Notes under the pieces: model-generated | What the model saw: only the letters and a program-made list of their open reading frames with translations | What the model was told of the DNA's origin: nothing | Databases searched by the model: none | Shown: positions 52,661 through 61,958 of the stretch, piece after piece | Position numbering within the stretch: position 1 is the stretch's first letter | Layout: every line of letters begins with the position of its first letter | Position numbers and translations under genes: made by a program | Assembly: GCA_963735495.1 (NCBI GenBank) | Contig: CAVTLG010000005.1 | Span: forward strand, 62,001-126,000 | Source of the DNA: CAVTLG01 sp963735495 | GTDB taxonomy: Bacteria > Chloroflexota > Ktedonobacteria > Ktedonobacterales > Ktedonobacteraceae | Direction: 5' to 3' | DNA: 64,000 nt

Positions 52661-55369
52661 TTAATCTACGCGCGGCACCCGTGCGAGTATTTCAGAAACG
52701 ACTTCATAGTTGATCGTACCCAGGCGCTCTGCTACTTGCTCCGCTGTCAGAGTGGCCTCGCCTTGCCGACCGATAAGCACGACCTCGTCGCCAACGCGCG
52801 TCTGAGGTATGTGCGTGACATCAACCATGCATTGATCCATACAGACACGACCAAGGATGGGCGCTTCCTGCCCATGAATGAGCACACTGCCCCAGTTCTG
52901 GGGTCCGCGCCTGAAACCATCTGCATAGCCGACCGGTAAAACTGCTATACAGGTTGGCTGCCTGGTTACAAACGTACTGCCGTAGCTGATACCCTCGCCA
53001 GCCGGTAGCCATTTTACCTGCGAGACTTGCGTCTTGAACGCCAGTGCAGCTCGAAAGCCCTCTGGAATGCGCACATCAGGCGAAGGGTCCAGGCCATAAA
53101 TAGCAATCCCTGGCCGTACCATGTCAAAATGGGCCTCACGCAAGTTGAGCGTGGCACCACTATTTGCTGCATGTACGATTGGTGGGCGCAAACCCTGTTC
53201 TTCCAAGAATTGCAGAACCTGTTGGAAACGCTCTAGCTGCATGCGTGTATATACCTGACTACTGACATCCGACTGGGCGAAATGTGTATACAACCCTTCT
53301 AATTCCAGTCCTGCTAACGCACGAATTTCTTTTACTAGCTCCACAATTTCGTCAAGCTGCTCCGCCCGTATGCCCAGACGCGCCATGCCTGTATCTACCT
53401 TGATGTGCACTTTGACTGTTTTGTTGAGTGCGAGTGCGGCTTGTGAAAGTGCCTGGGCCGCCTCACTGGCGTAGAGCGTGACGGCTACACCCAGGCGCAC
53501 AGCCTCGCGCATCTGCCACAGTGGCACATATCCGTAGACCAGGATGGGAGCACTGATATTTGCCTCACGCAGGGGTACTGCTTCGCTCACGGTCGCCACT
53601 CCGAGCATGCTGGCCCCATTGTGTAAGACTGTGCGCGCAACTTTTAGTGCACCATGCCCGTAGGCATCAGCTTTCAGGCTTACCATGACCTGTACATGCG
53701 GTCCTACCAGGGATTTGATATGGCGCGTGTTACTGCCAATGGCATTGAGGTCGATCTCAACCCATGTGGGACGATCCGCATGCCGGAAGATAGTTTTTTT
53801 CCAGCCCGGCGTCTGGCGTACCAGCTTTTCAGGTGCCTCCCAGGGCTGTGCCATCAACATTTCCACGACGCGTTCCATGCGCGTCTCTTCCGAACCCTTC
53901 ACCAGCACGACGTCCAGTATTTGCTGCTCGTCTGTCGTCACAGCCCTTCCCGGCTGGTGGGGATGTTCCAGAATACTCCATACGGCCTGTGCCGCGTCTT
54001 CGTGTGTTGACGTCATAATGATATGTTCACTGGAAAGTCCTGCCTGGCGAGCAGTTTCTGCGATAAGTGCAGCTCGTTCACCGCGCGTGACCAGGTAATC
54101 GGCATAGCATGCTACCTGTTGCCCTAGCGCACGATGCGCCTCTTGCTCGTAGTCTCCCAGGCTGAGCATATCTCCCAGGACGGCGATGCGCCGTCCCGTT
54201 GACGGGGTGAGCGCGTGCAGCGTTGCTAAACCGGCGATTACGGCTGCGGGTGTGGCATTATGGGTGTCATCGAGTAAGCGTGCGTTACGCACTCCTGGGA
54301 GTGGATTAAGCCGTCCAGCTAGCGGATAGAGGTTAGTCAACGCGTATTCAAGTGCTCCTGGATGCATGCCACGACTCAGTCCTACCTGATAGGCAGCCAG
54401 CATGGTACTGAAATGGTGCGCACCTAACAGGTGGGACGCGATTTGCAGTTGATTATTTCCGTTGCGTGCCTGTTTTGCGGTATTATCTGCTATCTCGACA
54501 GTACCTTGCACACCATGCCATCCTACATGCGTAATATGAGTCGTACGGGTATCTGCCGGGTGTCCAGGCTCGGATGCGACTGAAGACCCTGGCGCGAAGG
54601 TATGCAAGATGACATTACGTCGCTGCTGTGTTGTTTTGTAATTGTCCACAAGTGTCAGAACATTACTATCGTCCTGGTTATAAAAGAAATGCCCACCATC
54701 TGGCAAATACTTCAGTAGCATATCCAGTTCTAAAGCCAGATGCTCGATTGATTGAAAATACTGCAAATGCACCGGGTTTATATTTGTTAATACACCAATC
54801 TGCGGACAGGCGATGCGGCAAAGATCGCTGATTTCGCCGGGGTGATCACAGCCCAATTCCAGGACAGCATACTCATGTTGCGCTTCAAGACGACCCAGCG
54901 AGAGCGGAATACCAAGCAAGTCATTATAATTTTGCCAGCTCCTGAACGTCGTAAACTGGCTTGAGAGTACCGTTGCTATTGCTTCTTTGATGCTTGTTTT
55001 GCCTACGCTCCCAGTGACGGCAATCACGGTCGGATGCCAGATTTTGAGGATGGCGCTGGCATACTGCTGTAGAGCCAGGCGCGTATCCTCCACGACGACT
55101 ACCGCGACTTCGGCCTGTGCGAGCGCGGCCAGTGTCTGTTCGGAAAGATTATTCAGCATTTTCGCGCTCACCAGCAGTCCTTTTGCGCCCAGGCGTACTG
55201 CATCGAGCAGGTAGTCATGACCGTTGCCACGTTCTCCACGCACAGCCACGAACATCTCGCCGGGACTCAACTGACGCGTATCGTGGCTGAACGTCTCAAA
55301 ATCTGTATATTTTCCCTGGTAGCGTAAAAATCCATTGGTTGCCCGTAGTAAGTGGTCGAGATAAATCAT
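52661..55369 (-). CDS. Fused MurF ligase and alanine racemase
   Basis: 902 residues. The first 520 are MurF: N-terminal UDP-MurNAc domain, ATP loop VTGSVGKTS (about 117-125), ELGCDHPGEI and DDTHNATPAAV. From about 530 an alanine racemase begins (WVEIDLNAIGSNTRHIK), with the PLP Lys at about 566 in SLKADAYGHG, and the second catalytic Tyr in GISYGSTF. MurF adds D-Ala-D-Ala to the UDP-MurNAc tripeptide and Alr makes D-Ala, so the fusion couples supply and use of D-Ala. The same order is known in Bacteroidetes. Confidence 0.92.
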   Translation of the reverse strand: MIYLDHLLRATNGFLRYQGKYTDFETFSHDTRQLSPGEMFVAVRGERGNGHDYLLDAVRLGAKGLLVSAKMLNNLSEQTLAALAQAEVAVVVVEDTRLALQQYASAILKIWHPTVIAVTGSVGKTSIKEAIATVLSSQFTTFRSWQNYNDLLGIPLSLGRLEAQHEYAVLELGCDHPGEISDLCRIACPQIGVLTNINPVHLQYFQSIEHLALELDMLLKYLPDGGHFFYNQDDSNVLTLVDNYKTTQQRRNVILHTFAPGSSVASEPGHPADTRTTHITHVGWHGVQGTVEIADNTAKQARNGNNQLQIASHLLGAHHFSTMLAAYQVGLSRGMHPGALEYALTNLYPLAGRLNPLPGVRNARLLDDTHNATPAAVIAGLATLHALTPSTGRRIAVLGDMLSLGDYEQEAHRALGQQVACYADYLVTRGERAALIAETARQAGLSSEHIIMTSTHEDAAQAVWSILEHPHQPGRAVTTDEQQILDVVLVKGSEETRMERVVEMLMAQPWEAPEKLVRQTPGWKKTIFRHADRPTWVEIDLNAIGSNTRHIKSLVGPHVQVMVSLKADAYGHGALKVARTVLHNGASMLGVATVSEAVPLREANISAPILVYGYVPLWQMREAVRLGVAVTLYASEAAQALSQAALALNKTVKVHIKVDTGMARLGIRAEQLDEIVELVKEIRALAGLELEGLYTHFAQSDVSSQVYTRMQLERFQQVLQFLEEQGLRPPIVHAANSGATLNLREAHFDMVRPGIAIYGLDPSPDVRIPEGFRAALAFKTQVSQVKWLPAGEGISYGSTFVTRQPTCIAVLPVGYADGFRRGPQNWGSVLIHGQEAPILGRVCMDQCMVDVTHIPQTRVGDEVVLIGRQGEATLTAEQVAERLGTINYEVVSEILARVPRVD

Positions 55370-55439
55370 GCCTACCCTCTAGTGTTGCATCATACTTATG
55401 AATATACTTATGGTTGTGTACGTAATAGTAACGTCACAG

Positions 55440-55640
55440 GTCGAGCCATGGTGGCGCATAATCGCAGGGATATGCTCCCGTATCAGCTTGTGACACTCCA
55501 CTTGGTCTAAAGACCAATGGCTTCACGCAAAGCACCACGGAATGTACCCGTGGATACAGGTTCGCGTAGGCTCCGTCCAAGCCCTCGGTCGAGAATATTG
55601 ATCGATGCATTGTGATCTCGGTCGAGCACCACACCACAAT
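55440..55640 (-). ncRNA. Predicted omega-RNA of the intact TnpB
   Basis: The guide RNA of TnpB overlaps the 3' end of its gene and ends at the element's right end. Here the coding strand ends TTGGTCTTTAGACCAA (hairpin over the stop codon) then GTGGAGTGTCAC at plus 55490. The following bases (plus 55470-55489, minus strand) would be the guide, taken from flanking DNA. The 5' limit is a guess. Confidence 0.5.
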
Positions 55641-56772
55641 AGACGCACGTGTGCGTACGGACACTGAGGTCTTTGTGCTCACCTTCCTTGTGGCAGGCGC
55701 TACAGATCTGGCTCGTCTTGTTGGGGTCCACTTCTAAGACCGTGACCGCACCGGCCCATGCTGCCTTGTGCTTCACCAGATCTATGAAGGTCCCCCATCC
55801 AGCATCCACAATACTTTTGTTTAATCCGCCTTTTGCAGCGGCACCATTGGGAAGATAGTTCCCGTTCTCATCCTGCTTCGGCTTTGGTCTCTTCACCATG
55901 TGGTGGATCGAGAGATCTTCAAAAATGATCGTCTCAAATGTGTCTACCAGGAGACGAGACTCTTTCTGCTGAAAGTCCTTGCGCTGATTCCTGATCTTCC
56001 GATGCGCAGTCGCAACCCGTTTGACGGCCTTTGCTCGTCGATTGCTGCCCTTCTTCTTTTTCGCCAGATGTTGCTGCGCCTTTTTGAGCCGACCATGTGA
56101 GAGGCGAAAGAAACGCGGGTTCTCCACTGTATCGCCTAGTGAGTTGGTCATGAAGTGCTTCAGCCCCATGTCAATACCGATAGCGATATCGGTCAATGGC
56201 TGCTTCACCTGTACCTCTACCTCACAGGCAAAGATAACGTACCAGTGCGTCCCATCTCGTTTGATGCAGCAGGTTTTGATAGTTCCCTGTATCTCTCGGT
56301 GCATCTTCACTTTAATGGTTCCCAGATTAGTGATAGAAAGACGATTGTCCGTCAACTTCCACCCTGCGTGATCGGGGAAACAAAACAAGTCGTAGCGCTT
56401 AGAGGATTGGTAGCGTGGATAGCCTGGCGTTTGCCCGGTGCGCACACGACGAAAGAACGCCTGAAAGGCTTTGTCCACGCGCTTGAGCACCTCTTGCAAC
56501 ACATGCGCACCAATGACAAGATACTCTGGCCGGATCTCACTTTTGAGCGTGGGCAAGGCATTGGCTTGATCGTAGTAGTTCACACGATAGTCGCGTGCAT
56601 GCTCTTTGCGCCACGAAGGATCGTAGTAGTTAGGATGCTTCTTACACCTATTCCAGGCGTCTCTTCGTTCCTGTAGTGCGGCGTTATACATCTCGCAACA
56701 GCGTGAAAGCGTCCACTCAAGCTTCTCAATCTGCGCTTTTGTGGGATATAGACGATACTGAAATGCTTTCAT
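55507..56772 (-). CDS. tnpB: IS605-type TnpB, RNA-guided nuclease
   Basis: 421 residues from the ATG at 56772 (MKAFQYRLYPTKAQ). The RuvC triad is complete: Asp in IGIDMGLKHF (about residue 195), Glu in IIFEDLSIHH and Asp in DRDHNASINI. The zinc finger has CSACHKEG and CVYCG. TnpB proteins cut DNA guided by the omega-RNA and promote retention of the element. The N-terminal helical and WED-type parts look whole, so it is probably active. The adjoining tnpA is truncated. Confidence 0.93.
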   Translation of the reverse strand: MKAFQYRLYPTKAQIEKLEWTLSRCCEMYNAALQERRDAWNRCKKHPNYYDPSWRKEHARDYRVNYYDQANALPTLKSEIRPEYLVIGAHVLQEVLKRVDKAFQAFFRRVRTGQTPGYPRYQSSKRYDLFCFPDHAGWKLTDNRLSITNLGTIKVKMHREIQGTIKTCCIKRDGTHWYVIFACEVEVQVKQPLTDIAIGIDMGLKHFMTNSLGDTVENPRFFRLSHGRLKKAQQHLAKKKKGSNRRAKAVKRVATAHRKIRNQRKDFQQKESRLLVDTFETIIFEDLSIHHMVKRPKPKQDENGNYLPNGAAAKGGLNKSIVDAGWGTFIDLVKHKAAWAGAVTVLEVDPNKTSQICSACHKEGEHKDLSVRTHTCVYCGVVLDRDHNASINILDRGLGRSLREPVSTGTFRGALREAIGL

Positions 56773-56993
56773 CACACCCTTTCTGAGCATCGATATAGCT
56801 CTGGATGGTTTGTGTACTTACCGCACCGGAGGTACTAGCAAAGTAGCTTCTTGTCCACAAAGGCGGTAATTTACTCATAATGGGTTTGAACTCCTGCCGA
56901 AGGTGGAAAGAGGTGATGCCTTTTATTTCCTTCACAATATCGGCAGCACTATCAGACGGCCATACACGGATAAAGAGATGAATGTGATCATAT
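56726..56993 (-). pseudogene. tnpA: IS200-type tnpA, N-terminus lost
   Basis: From about 56993 the frame reads YDHIHLFIRVWPSDSA, with the HUH motif as HIHLF, then VKEIKGITSFHLRQEF, LWTRSYFAST and the catalytic-Tyr helix QSYIDAQ. About 60 N-terminal residues are missing and an in-frame TAA sits just upstream. The element cannot move itself. The 3' end overlaps tnpB by about 45 bp. Confidence 0.75.
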
Positions 56994-57037
56994 TATATAG
57001 CAAGTTTGTGCAGGAATAACCGCAAGAAATGAGAGCC

Positions 57038-57794
57038 TCACAGAAGTGTAGCGCGCACATATTGCATGCTACCCACCTGCTTGATCAAGCCTTTGAGTTG
57101 CATAATCGTGAGCGTCGCGATCACAACAGCCGCAGCCAGCCCTGACTCCCTGATGAGATCATCGATGTGACAACCGTCCGGGTTAAGCAGGGCGAGCAGT
57201 GTATGCTCCTCAGTATTTTCGGGTAGTGCCTCCTGTGCCTCGACGTGATAAGGTACCGTGTAGAGGTTGAGACTCTCCAGGATGTCTTTGACAGTTGTGA
57301 CCGGGTGCGCGCCGTCCTGAATAAGTTTGTTGACACCCGCAGCTCCCGGCGAGAAGATATTGCCCGGTACGGCAAATACTTCGCGCCCTTGTACAAGCGC
57401 TGAGTTGGCGGTAATCAGCGACCCGCTTCTTGCTGGAGCTTCCGTTACCAATACTCCCAGCGAAAGCCCGGAAATAATATGGTTGCGCGCCGGGAAGTTG
57501 CCCGCATCTGGCTTAACGCCCAGTGGGAAAGAGGTGATGAGCGCCCCCTGACCAGAATCGACAATGCGCTTGGCCAGTTGATAATTTGTTGGCGGGTAGA
57601 TGATATCTAGTCCACTTGCCAGCACGGCGATTGTACGTCCACCCGCATCGAGCGCCGTCGTCGTTTTTTACGCACCGTACCGAAATACAAGAATGCCTGC
57701 TGGTACTGTCGCAGCTGCTTGCTGCAAACTGACACGTAACGAGCCTGACCATAGGTACGTGTGGTAAGGCTCGTGGTTGTACTACTGCTGATTT
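57038..57794 (-). pseudogene. dprA: Broken dprA
   Basis: The C-terminal part (57038 to about 57660) is clear: LDAGGRTIAVLASGLDIIYP, FPLGVKPDAGNFPARNHIISGLS, the core of the DprA Rossmann fold, and a C-terminal winged-helix (DDLIRESGLAAAVVIATL). Upstream in the same frame an in-frame TAA (about 57668) follows a degraded AGILVFRYG, where AGI-VVSGLA would be expected; the rest of the N-terminus is not recognisable. DprA loads RecA on DNA taken up in transformation. Either a decayed copy or one damaged by rearrangement next to the IS605-type element. Confidence 0.7.
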
Positions 57795-58158
57795 GCTGGA
57801 AGGTGGCCATCTGCTGCTTCCAGCTTTTTTCGTTTCTCTTCCCTTTCAATCTTTCTCAGAGAGCGTGCCACCCTATGCAGAGCTTCATCAATGATAAGCC
57901 AATCTTCTTTGCAGAGGCCACATTGCCCTGGCGTATCTGGGAGTGGCGTGGGCGTGACATCAGTGCCATGCATCTCTCGTCTCCCAGTATGGCTACCGGC
58001 TTGTCGTCCATATATGATGTGTATCAGCAGGGGTTGAGCCATATCATATATGCTGTGGATCGAAGGGTTGCTGTTGGGTCGTAAAGAGAAAGCTCGATAT
58101 TAGCGCGCTAGCTTGGCCATGCAACGCCAGTCAGTGAACGTGGTCACATTGAAGATAT
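57795..58158. other. Region between dprA remnant and putative defence fragment
   Basis: A minus-strand frame (57782-58042) reads CGLCKEDWLIIDEALHRVAR then a Lys/Glu-rich helix and might be a small protein, but no start or family convinced me. No repeat noticed. Confidence 0.3.
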
Positions 58159-58187
58159 TTGACAAGTTTCGCTGAACAGGTTACGAT
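58159..58187 (+). promoter_or_regulatory. Sigma-70-like promoter for the AbiJ-like fragment
   Basis: TTGACA (58159-58164), 17-bp spacer, TACGAT (58182-58187), 38 bp before the GTG at 58226. Confidence 0.65.
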
Positions 58188-58225
58188 GCTACATAAGGTG
58201 CAACACTGCTCAACGGAGGTGGATC

Positions 58226-58423
58226 GTGAGTACAACTGAAGCAACCCGAAGAGATATCCTCGATTACCTTATCGCAGGTAATATATCATATACAGGAAGT
58301 TTAGATCTGTTAGAGTTCTTGAGCCGAACCTGGGACTTAAACGCAATGCCTTCCACAGACGGTCGTTATCAGACCGCTTATGGCGATATCTTATCTGCAC
58401 TGGCACGTGAAGATTGTACGTAA
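58226..58423 (+). pseudogene. N-terminal AbiJ-type domain fragment
   Basis: 65 codons starting at GTG after GGAGGTGG. LLEFLSRTWDLNAMPSTDGR followed by YQTAYGDI resembles the N-terminal (NTD) domain of AbiJ-like abortive-infection proteins, where it is followed by QH..N..DW and a HEPN-type toxin. Here the match stops at GDI and the frame ends 5 bp before the ISL3 inverted repeat. Likely the stub of a lost defence gene that kept its promoter and ribosome site. Confidence 0.5.
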
Positions 58424-58647
58424 GTTTGGCTCTTCCGCGCTTTTGGTGATGAAAGCCCATCAACAGGACACTATCCCCAGAAACTGAGGCTTCTGCAACG
58501 CGGTCACCCCGTTCCGCAAAACCAGAAAGCGTCTCCTTACCAGCCAGTTGTGTGTCACTGGCTGGCTATCGGCAAAAAAAGAGCACAGGGGATCGGCTCA
58601 GAAGGACTCCCTACGCACAAATGAAGCTTGTCTAGCTTCGCCAGCTC

Positions 58648-59760
58648 TTAGAAGCGGTGCAAAACGCGCTGACGCAACAAGGGAAATCCGGCGCGGCCGT
58701 ACATCATTCTCTTGATGAGTTTTATTCTGGTGACCTGCCCTTCTGTCTGTGCATTGTTGTGGGAGCGCGTTAAGCCCATGAGGACAGCGGCTTTATCCTG
58801 TTCGAGTCCATTGGCGAAGCGTTGCAGCTCCGCGATCTGACTTTGCGCCACCGCGGTCAGCCAGGCATCGAGGCGTTCTCCTTCCAGCTTGCGAACCATC
58901 TGTAAAAACTCCTGAACGAGGAGGTAAAGGGTTTCAGCCGTCTCACTCGCCTGACGAATGGCGGCAAGTTCTTCTCGTTCCTTTTCCTCTAAATCCTTGA
59001 AGCGACGGATGAAAAGCCACATCGCCTTTTTTGCTGAAAAGTGGTCGCGGCAAGAGGCTTCGGGAAAATCAGCGTGTTCTTTGCCAGAAAGAGCTTCGAG
59101 ATGCTTGCGCAATGCTCGATCAGAATGAGGATACCCCTGAGCTTTGATCTCACGCCAGATCTGCTGGATGTTGTGACATCCAGAGTCCCAACGTTGCATC
59201 ACAGAGGTCTCGTAGGCATCAAAACGGCTGCGATGCGGATGGTGGTAGTTCGTTTCCCTATAGACACCCGCAGAAAGCCAGCCCTGGACCGTTCGCCTTC
59301 CGAGACCGACCCGGCTGGCGATCTCTTTGATCTTCATCCCCTGCTCACGCAGCGCCACGACCTGTTGGTAGCGCTCATACCGCTCAGTCTGGTGCGCAGA
59401 GTAAGGCTTTCCATCAGTGATCGCCAGAGCGCGCGCTGGTTCTTCTGTTGCTGGTGGATCGACCGGCTCGGCGCTCTTTGGCTCTCGGTGCAGTTCTGCA
59501 CGGCAATGCACTAATGCTTTTTGTACCGCTTCTGCCATATTTTTCACTACATGAAAACGGTCAGCGCTCTGAGCTGCCTGTGGAGCGCCTTGACTGGCTG
59601 CGCTGGCATAATCCCCTCCGCGGTCGCGGCAGACCAGATCAATTTCCGGGTGGGCTTGCATCCACACTTTGGCGGTTTCTGCCTGGCGATCTGGTATTAT
59701 GAGGGATATCCGCTCGAAATCTCTTGAAGATTGCAAGGAATAGAGTGGATAACCGCTCAT
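58648..59760 (-). pseudogene. ISL3 transposase, C-terminal part
   Basis: The true transposase sequence starts at about 59697 with PDRQAETAKVWMQAHPEIDL, followed by RDRGGDYA (a catalytic Asp block) and ADRFHVVKNMAEAV. A helix-turn-helix insert (MKIKEIASRVGLGRRTVQGWL) is characteristic of one ISL3 subgroup. It ends with TRSHNNAQTEGQVTRIK, the last catalytic Glu region (N-A-Q-T-E-G). The first 20 codons come from a foreign insert. Confidence 0.8.
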
Positions 59761-59766
59761 AATGCC

Positions 59767-59798
59767 CGTTAAGAGGCATTAATTTAATCCCTCTTAAC
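59767..59798. repeat. Palindrome inside the ISL3 transposase
   Basis: GTTAAGAGG and CCTCTTAAC around 13 AT-rich bases. It sits in a stretch of roughly 90 bp (about 59698-59795) that interrupts the transposase between VIDLFA and PDRQAE, where family members have no gap. Confidence 0.65.
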
Positions 59799-60389
59799 AG
59801 CAAAAAGGTCGATGACGCGATGATGCACTCTATCCACAAGAACGGTTCCGTAGTTTCTCCCTCGCAGTAAGGCAAAGTCATCAATTCCCAACTGTTTGAC
59901 CAATCCTACCGCATCGGTGGGCAAGGCCATAATACGGCGAAGAAGCGTGGTGGGAGAGGTCGGCAGGGCAAGCCGTTGGGCCAGACGCGTACCGACCTCT
60001 CCACAGGTTGCTATCCCAACAGCCTCCAAGCCTTGACGCAGGCGAACTGTCACCCGTGCCCAGGGTTCCACAAAGGCTGGGAGCCGTTCGGTAAAAATTT
60101 TGCGAGAACAGTCAACCCTCTCGCAGAAGAACTTGCGTACATGCAAGATGAGTTGCACGCGGAAGCCCGTGCATGGTAGATCAGCTACCACGCGAGTATA
60201 GTGACTATGTCGGCGTTCACTGGAACCGTGGCAGAGGGGACAACAAGCTCTCTCTTTCGTTGAAGCCACTTGAACCTTCAACAGATCATCAGCGGTCTCG
60301 ACGCTGACTATCTCTAAGCCGGGTGGAAGGGGAAGAAATGGAGATGAAGACATCTTGGGTAAAGACTCCGGACTCTTGACCGCTCTCAT
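59784..60389 (-). pseudogene. ISL3 transposase, N-terminal part
   Basis: 201 codons: an N-terminal zinc-finger-like block (CCPLCHGSSERRHSHYTR, then FFCERVDCSRKIFTE) and IDDFALLRGRNYGTVLVD, the first catalytic Asp region. Breaks off after HHRVIDLFA with KRD and a stop from the inserted DNA. Confidence 0.8.
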
Positions 60390-60443
60390 TTGCGATCTTC
60401 CCCTTCAGTCTATCACCTTGGTGCAAATAAACTCATCATTTCA

Positions 60444-60875
60444 TCACCAAAAGCGCGGAAGAGTCAGAGTTCTGCCGTTAGCGTTTTCATGCTTGCATAT
60501 GACTTCTAAGGTTCTTCTCACCAGAACGGCACACGCATTTGCTGAAATGTTCCGCACTTTTAGAGCAGCTAGATACTCTTTTGCAACAGCATCGGGAAGG
60601 TTGCTTAAAGGTTCGCCCTCTGTTGGATAAAGCAATGTTATTGAGTCATCAACGAATGTGCCATCAAAAGAAACCCTATAATATTGCTCAATCAATTGTG
60701 GTTGTAAACAACCCATGCATTGCAGGAGGCACCACGTCGTAACATCTCCTTTATATGTGAGATCTTTCTGTGCGTACTCGGCTCTTATTCCAAAGGTTGA
60801 TTTCCTGCCACAGTGTCCGCAAAAAGTAGCTACCTGAGAGTCGTCTAACCATTTGACATTAATGTACTGGCTCAT
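60444..60875 (-). pseudogene. DUF4145 protein cut by the ISL3 element
   Basis: 143 codons from an ATG after GGAGGCGGGT. A zinc-type CGHCG pair near the start, then LLYPTEGEPLSNLPDAVAKEY and VLVRRTLEVICKHEN, the body of DUF4145. The last residues (LPRFW) are read from the IS inverted repeat, so the C-terminus is lost. DUF4145 proteins often sit in defence islands; an intact relative begins at 63627. Confidence 0.7.
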
Positions 60876-61275
60876 ACCCGCCTCCTCTGCACGGAAGGAA
60901 AAGTCTGAATGTAAGATGTTGAAATCGCTCTGTTACTTTAGCAGGCTGACAGATTTTACGCAACACTTAGGATGGCCTCTTTGTAGTGATGAAGAAAATC
61001 CGGGTGCTAAGGCTTTCTCTGTGGCTGTAACCCTTACATTTTGGCTGTCTCAGGCAACTGCCCATCAATCATCGCACTAAGAGCCATTGTCTAGTCGCCT
61101 ATCATGCTTTATGATCGAGGCCAAGCTGTCACTCTGGAGTATACTCCAGATACACAGACAGCTATTAGTAGACTATGCATAACTTTAGGGTTGATTTCGC
61201 CATTTAGTACACACATGTTACCATAAGTCTTAGAACCTAGATAAACAAAACAGCACTAATGGAGGGTAGAACACG
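60876..61275. promoter_or_regulatory. Upstream region of the serine recombinase with a putative recombination site
   Basis: Holds a perfect 18-bp palindrome, TCTGGAGTATACTCCAGA (61133-61150), framed by AGCTGTC on the left and GACAGCT on the right (about 61124-61164). A central TA flanked by inverted arms is the form of a serine-recombinase crossover site. No gene otherwise. Confidence 0.5.
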
Positions 61276-61845
61276 ATGAACGGCCAACGAGTCGGCTACA
61301 AACGAGTCAGCAGTATTGACCAGAACCCAGCGCGACAACTGGAGGGTGTCGCATTGGATCGCACCTTTACCGATAAGGTATCCGGCAAGAATACCGACCG
61401 GCCACACCTGCAAGAAATGCTGGAATATATACGCGAGGGTGACACCGTCTTTGTGCATAGCCTCGACCGCCTGGCCCGCAATCTAGTTGACCTGCACGAT
61501 ATTGTCAAAACCATCACCGACAAAAAGGCGTCAGTTACCTTTGTTACGGAAAACCTGGCCTTTACCGGCGACGATGCACCGCTCTCCGTATTGCTGCTGC
61601 AAGTGCTCGGTGCTTTTGCCCAGTTCCAGCGTATGATCATACGCGAAGCCCAGCGGGAGGGCATCGCTATTGCCAAAAGGGAAGGCGTGTACAAAGGCCG
61701 GAAGAAAGCCCTGACAACCGACAATATGGCAACCGTGCTCCAACGCATTAGCGCGGGTGAGAGCAAGGCGCAGGTTGCCCGTGATATGAAGGTGAGCCGG
61801 AAGACGTTGTACCAGTATTTGAATGCGGCGCAGGCGAGGTTATAG
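61276..61845 (+). CDS. Serine recombinase (resolvase/invertase type)
   Basis: 189 residues. Catalytic Ser12 or Ser13 in YKRVSSIDQN, the conserved Arg pair in HSLDRLARNLVDL (about 62-74), helix E (VLGAFAQFQRMIIREAQREGI) and a C-terminal helix-turn-helix (about 152-186, AQVARDMKVSRKTLYQYL). Like Tn3/Hin-type enzymes it breaks and rejoins DNA at short paired sites. The ribosome site GGAGGG precedes the ATG. The palindrome at 61133-61150 may be its site. No transposon partner is adjacent. Confidence 0.92.
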   Translation: MNGQRVGYKRVSSIDQNPARQLEGVALDRTFTDKVSGKNTDRPHLQEMLEYIREGDTVFVHSLDRLARNLVDLHDIVKTITDKKASVTFVTENLAFTGDDAPLSVLLLQVLGAFAQFQRMIIREAQREGIAIAKREGVYKGRKKALTTDNMATVLQRISAGESKAQVARDMKVSRKTLYQYLNAAQARL

Positions 61846-61881
61846 GTACTGACCATCGGAAAAAGACTACCCTCCAAATGC

Positions 61882-61910
61882 TTGACAGATCGCAAACACG
61901 ATGATACAAT
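61882..61910 (+). promoter_or_regulatory. Near-consensus sigma-70 promoter
   Basis: TTGACA (61882-61887), exactly 17 bp, TACAAT (61905-61910), ending 48 bp before the TTG start at 61959. The strongest promoter match noticed in the window. Confidence 0.75.
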
Positions 61911-61958
61911 CTGCGCTAAATTGATGAGCGACAAAGCCGTCAGAAAGGCGCAGAAGAC

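Larger units (their letters stand above)
58429..60465 (-). mobile_element. ISL3-family insertion sequence, inactive
   Basis: Terminal inverted repeats: GGCTCTTCCGCGCTTTTGG with GTGATGAAA at the left (58429-58455), complement at the right (60439-60465) with one mismatch near the tip. Inside is an ISL3 transposase split in two frames. The 8-bp flanks (GTAAGTTT, AGAGTTCT) are not the target duplication expected for ISL3, so a deletion or recombination followed insertion. Confidence 0.8.

Noticed and set aside
57782..58042. Minus-strand frame with CGLC and a charged helix
   Set aside because: Suggestive composition, but no start or family could be supported, so it is only mentioned in the region note.
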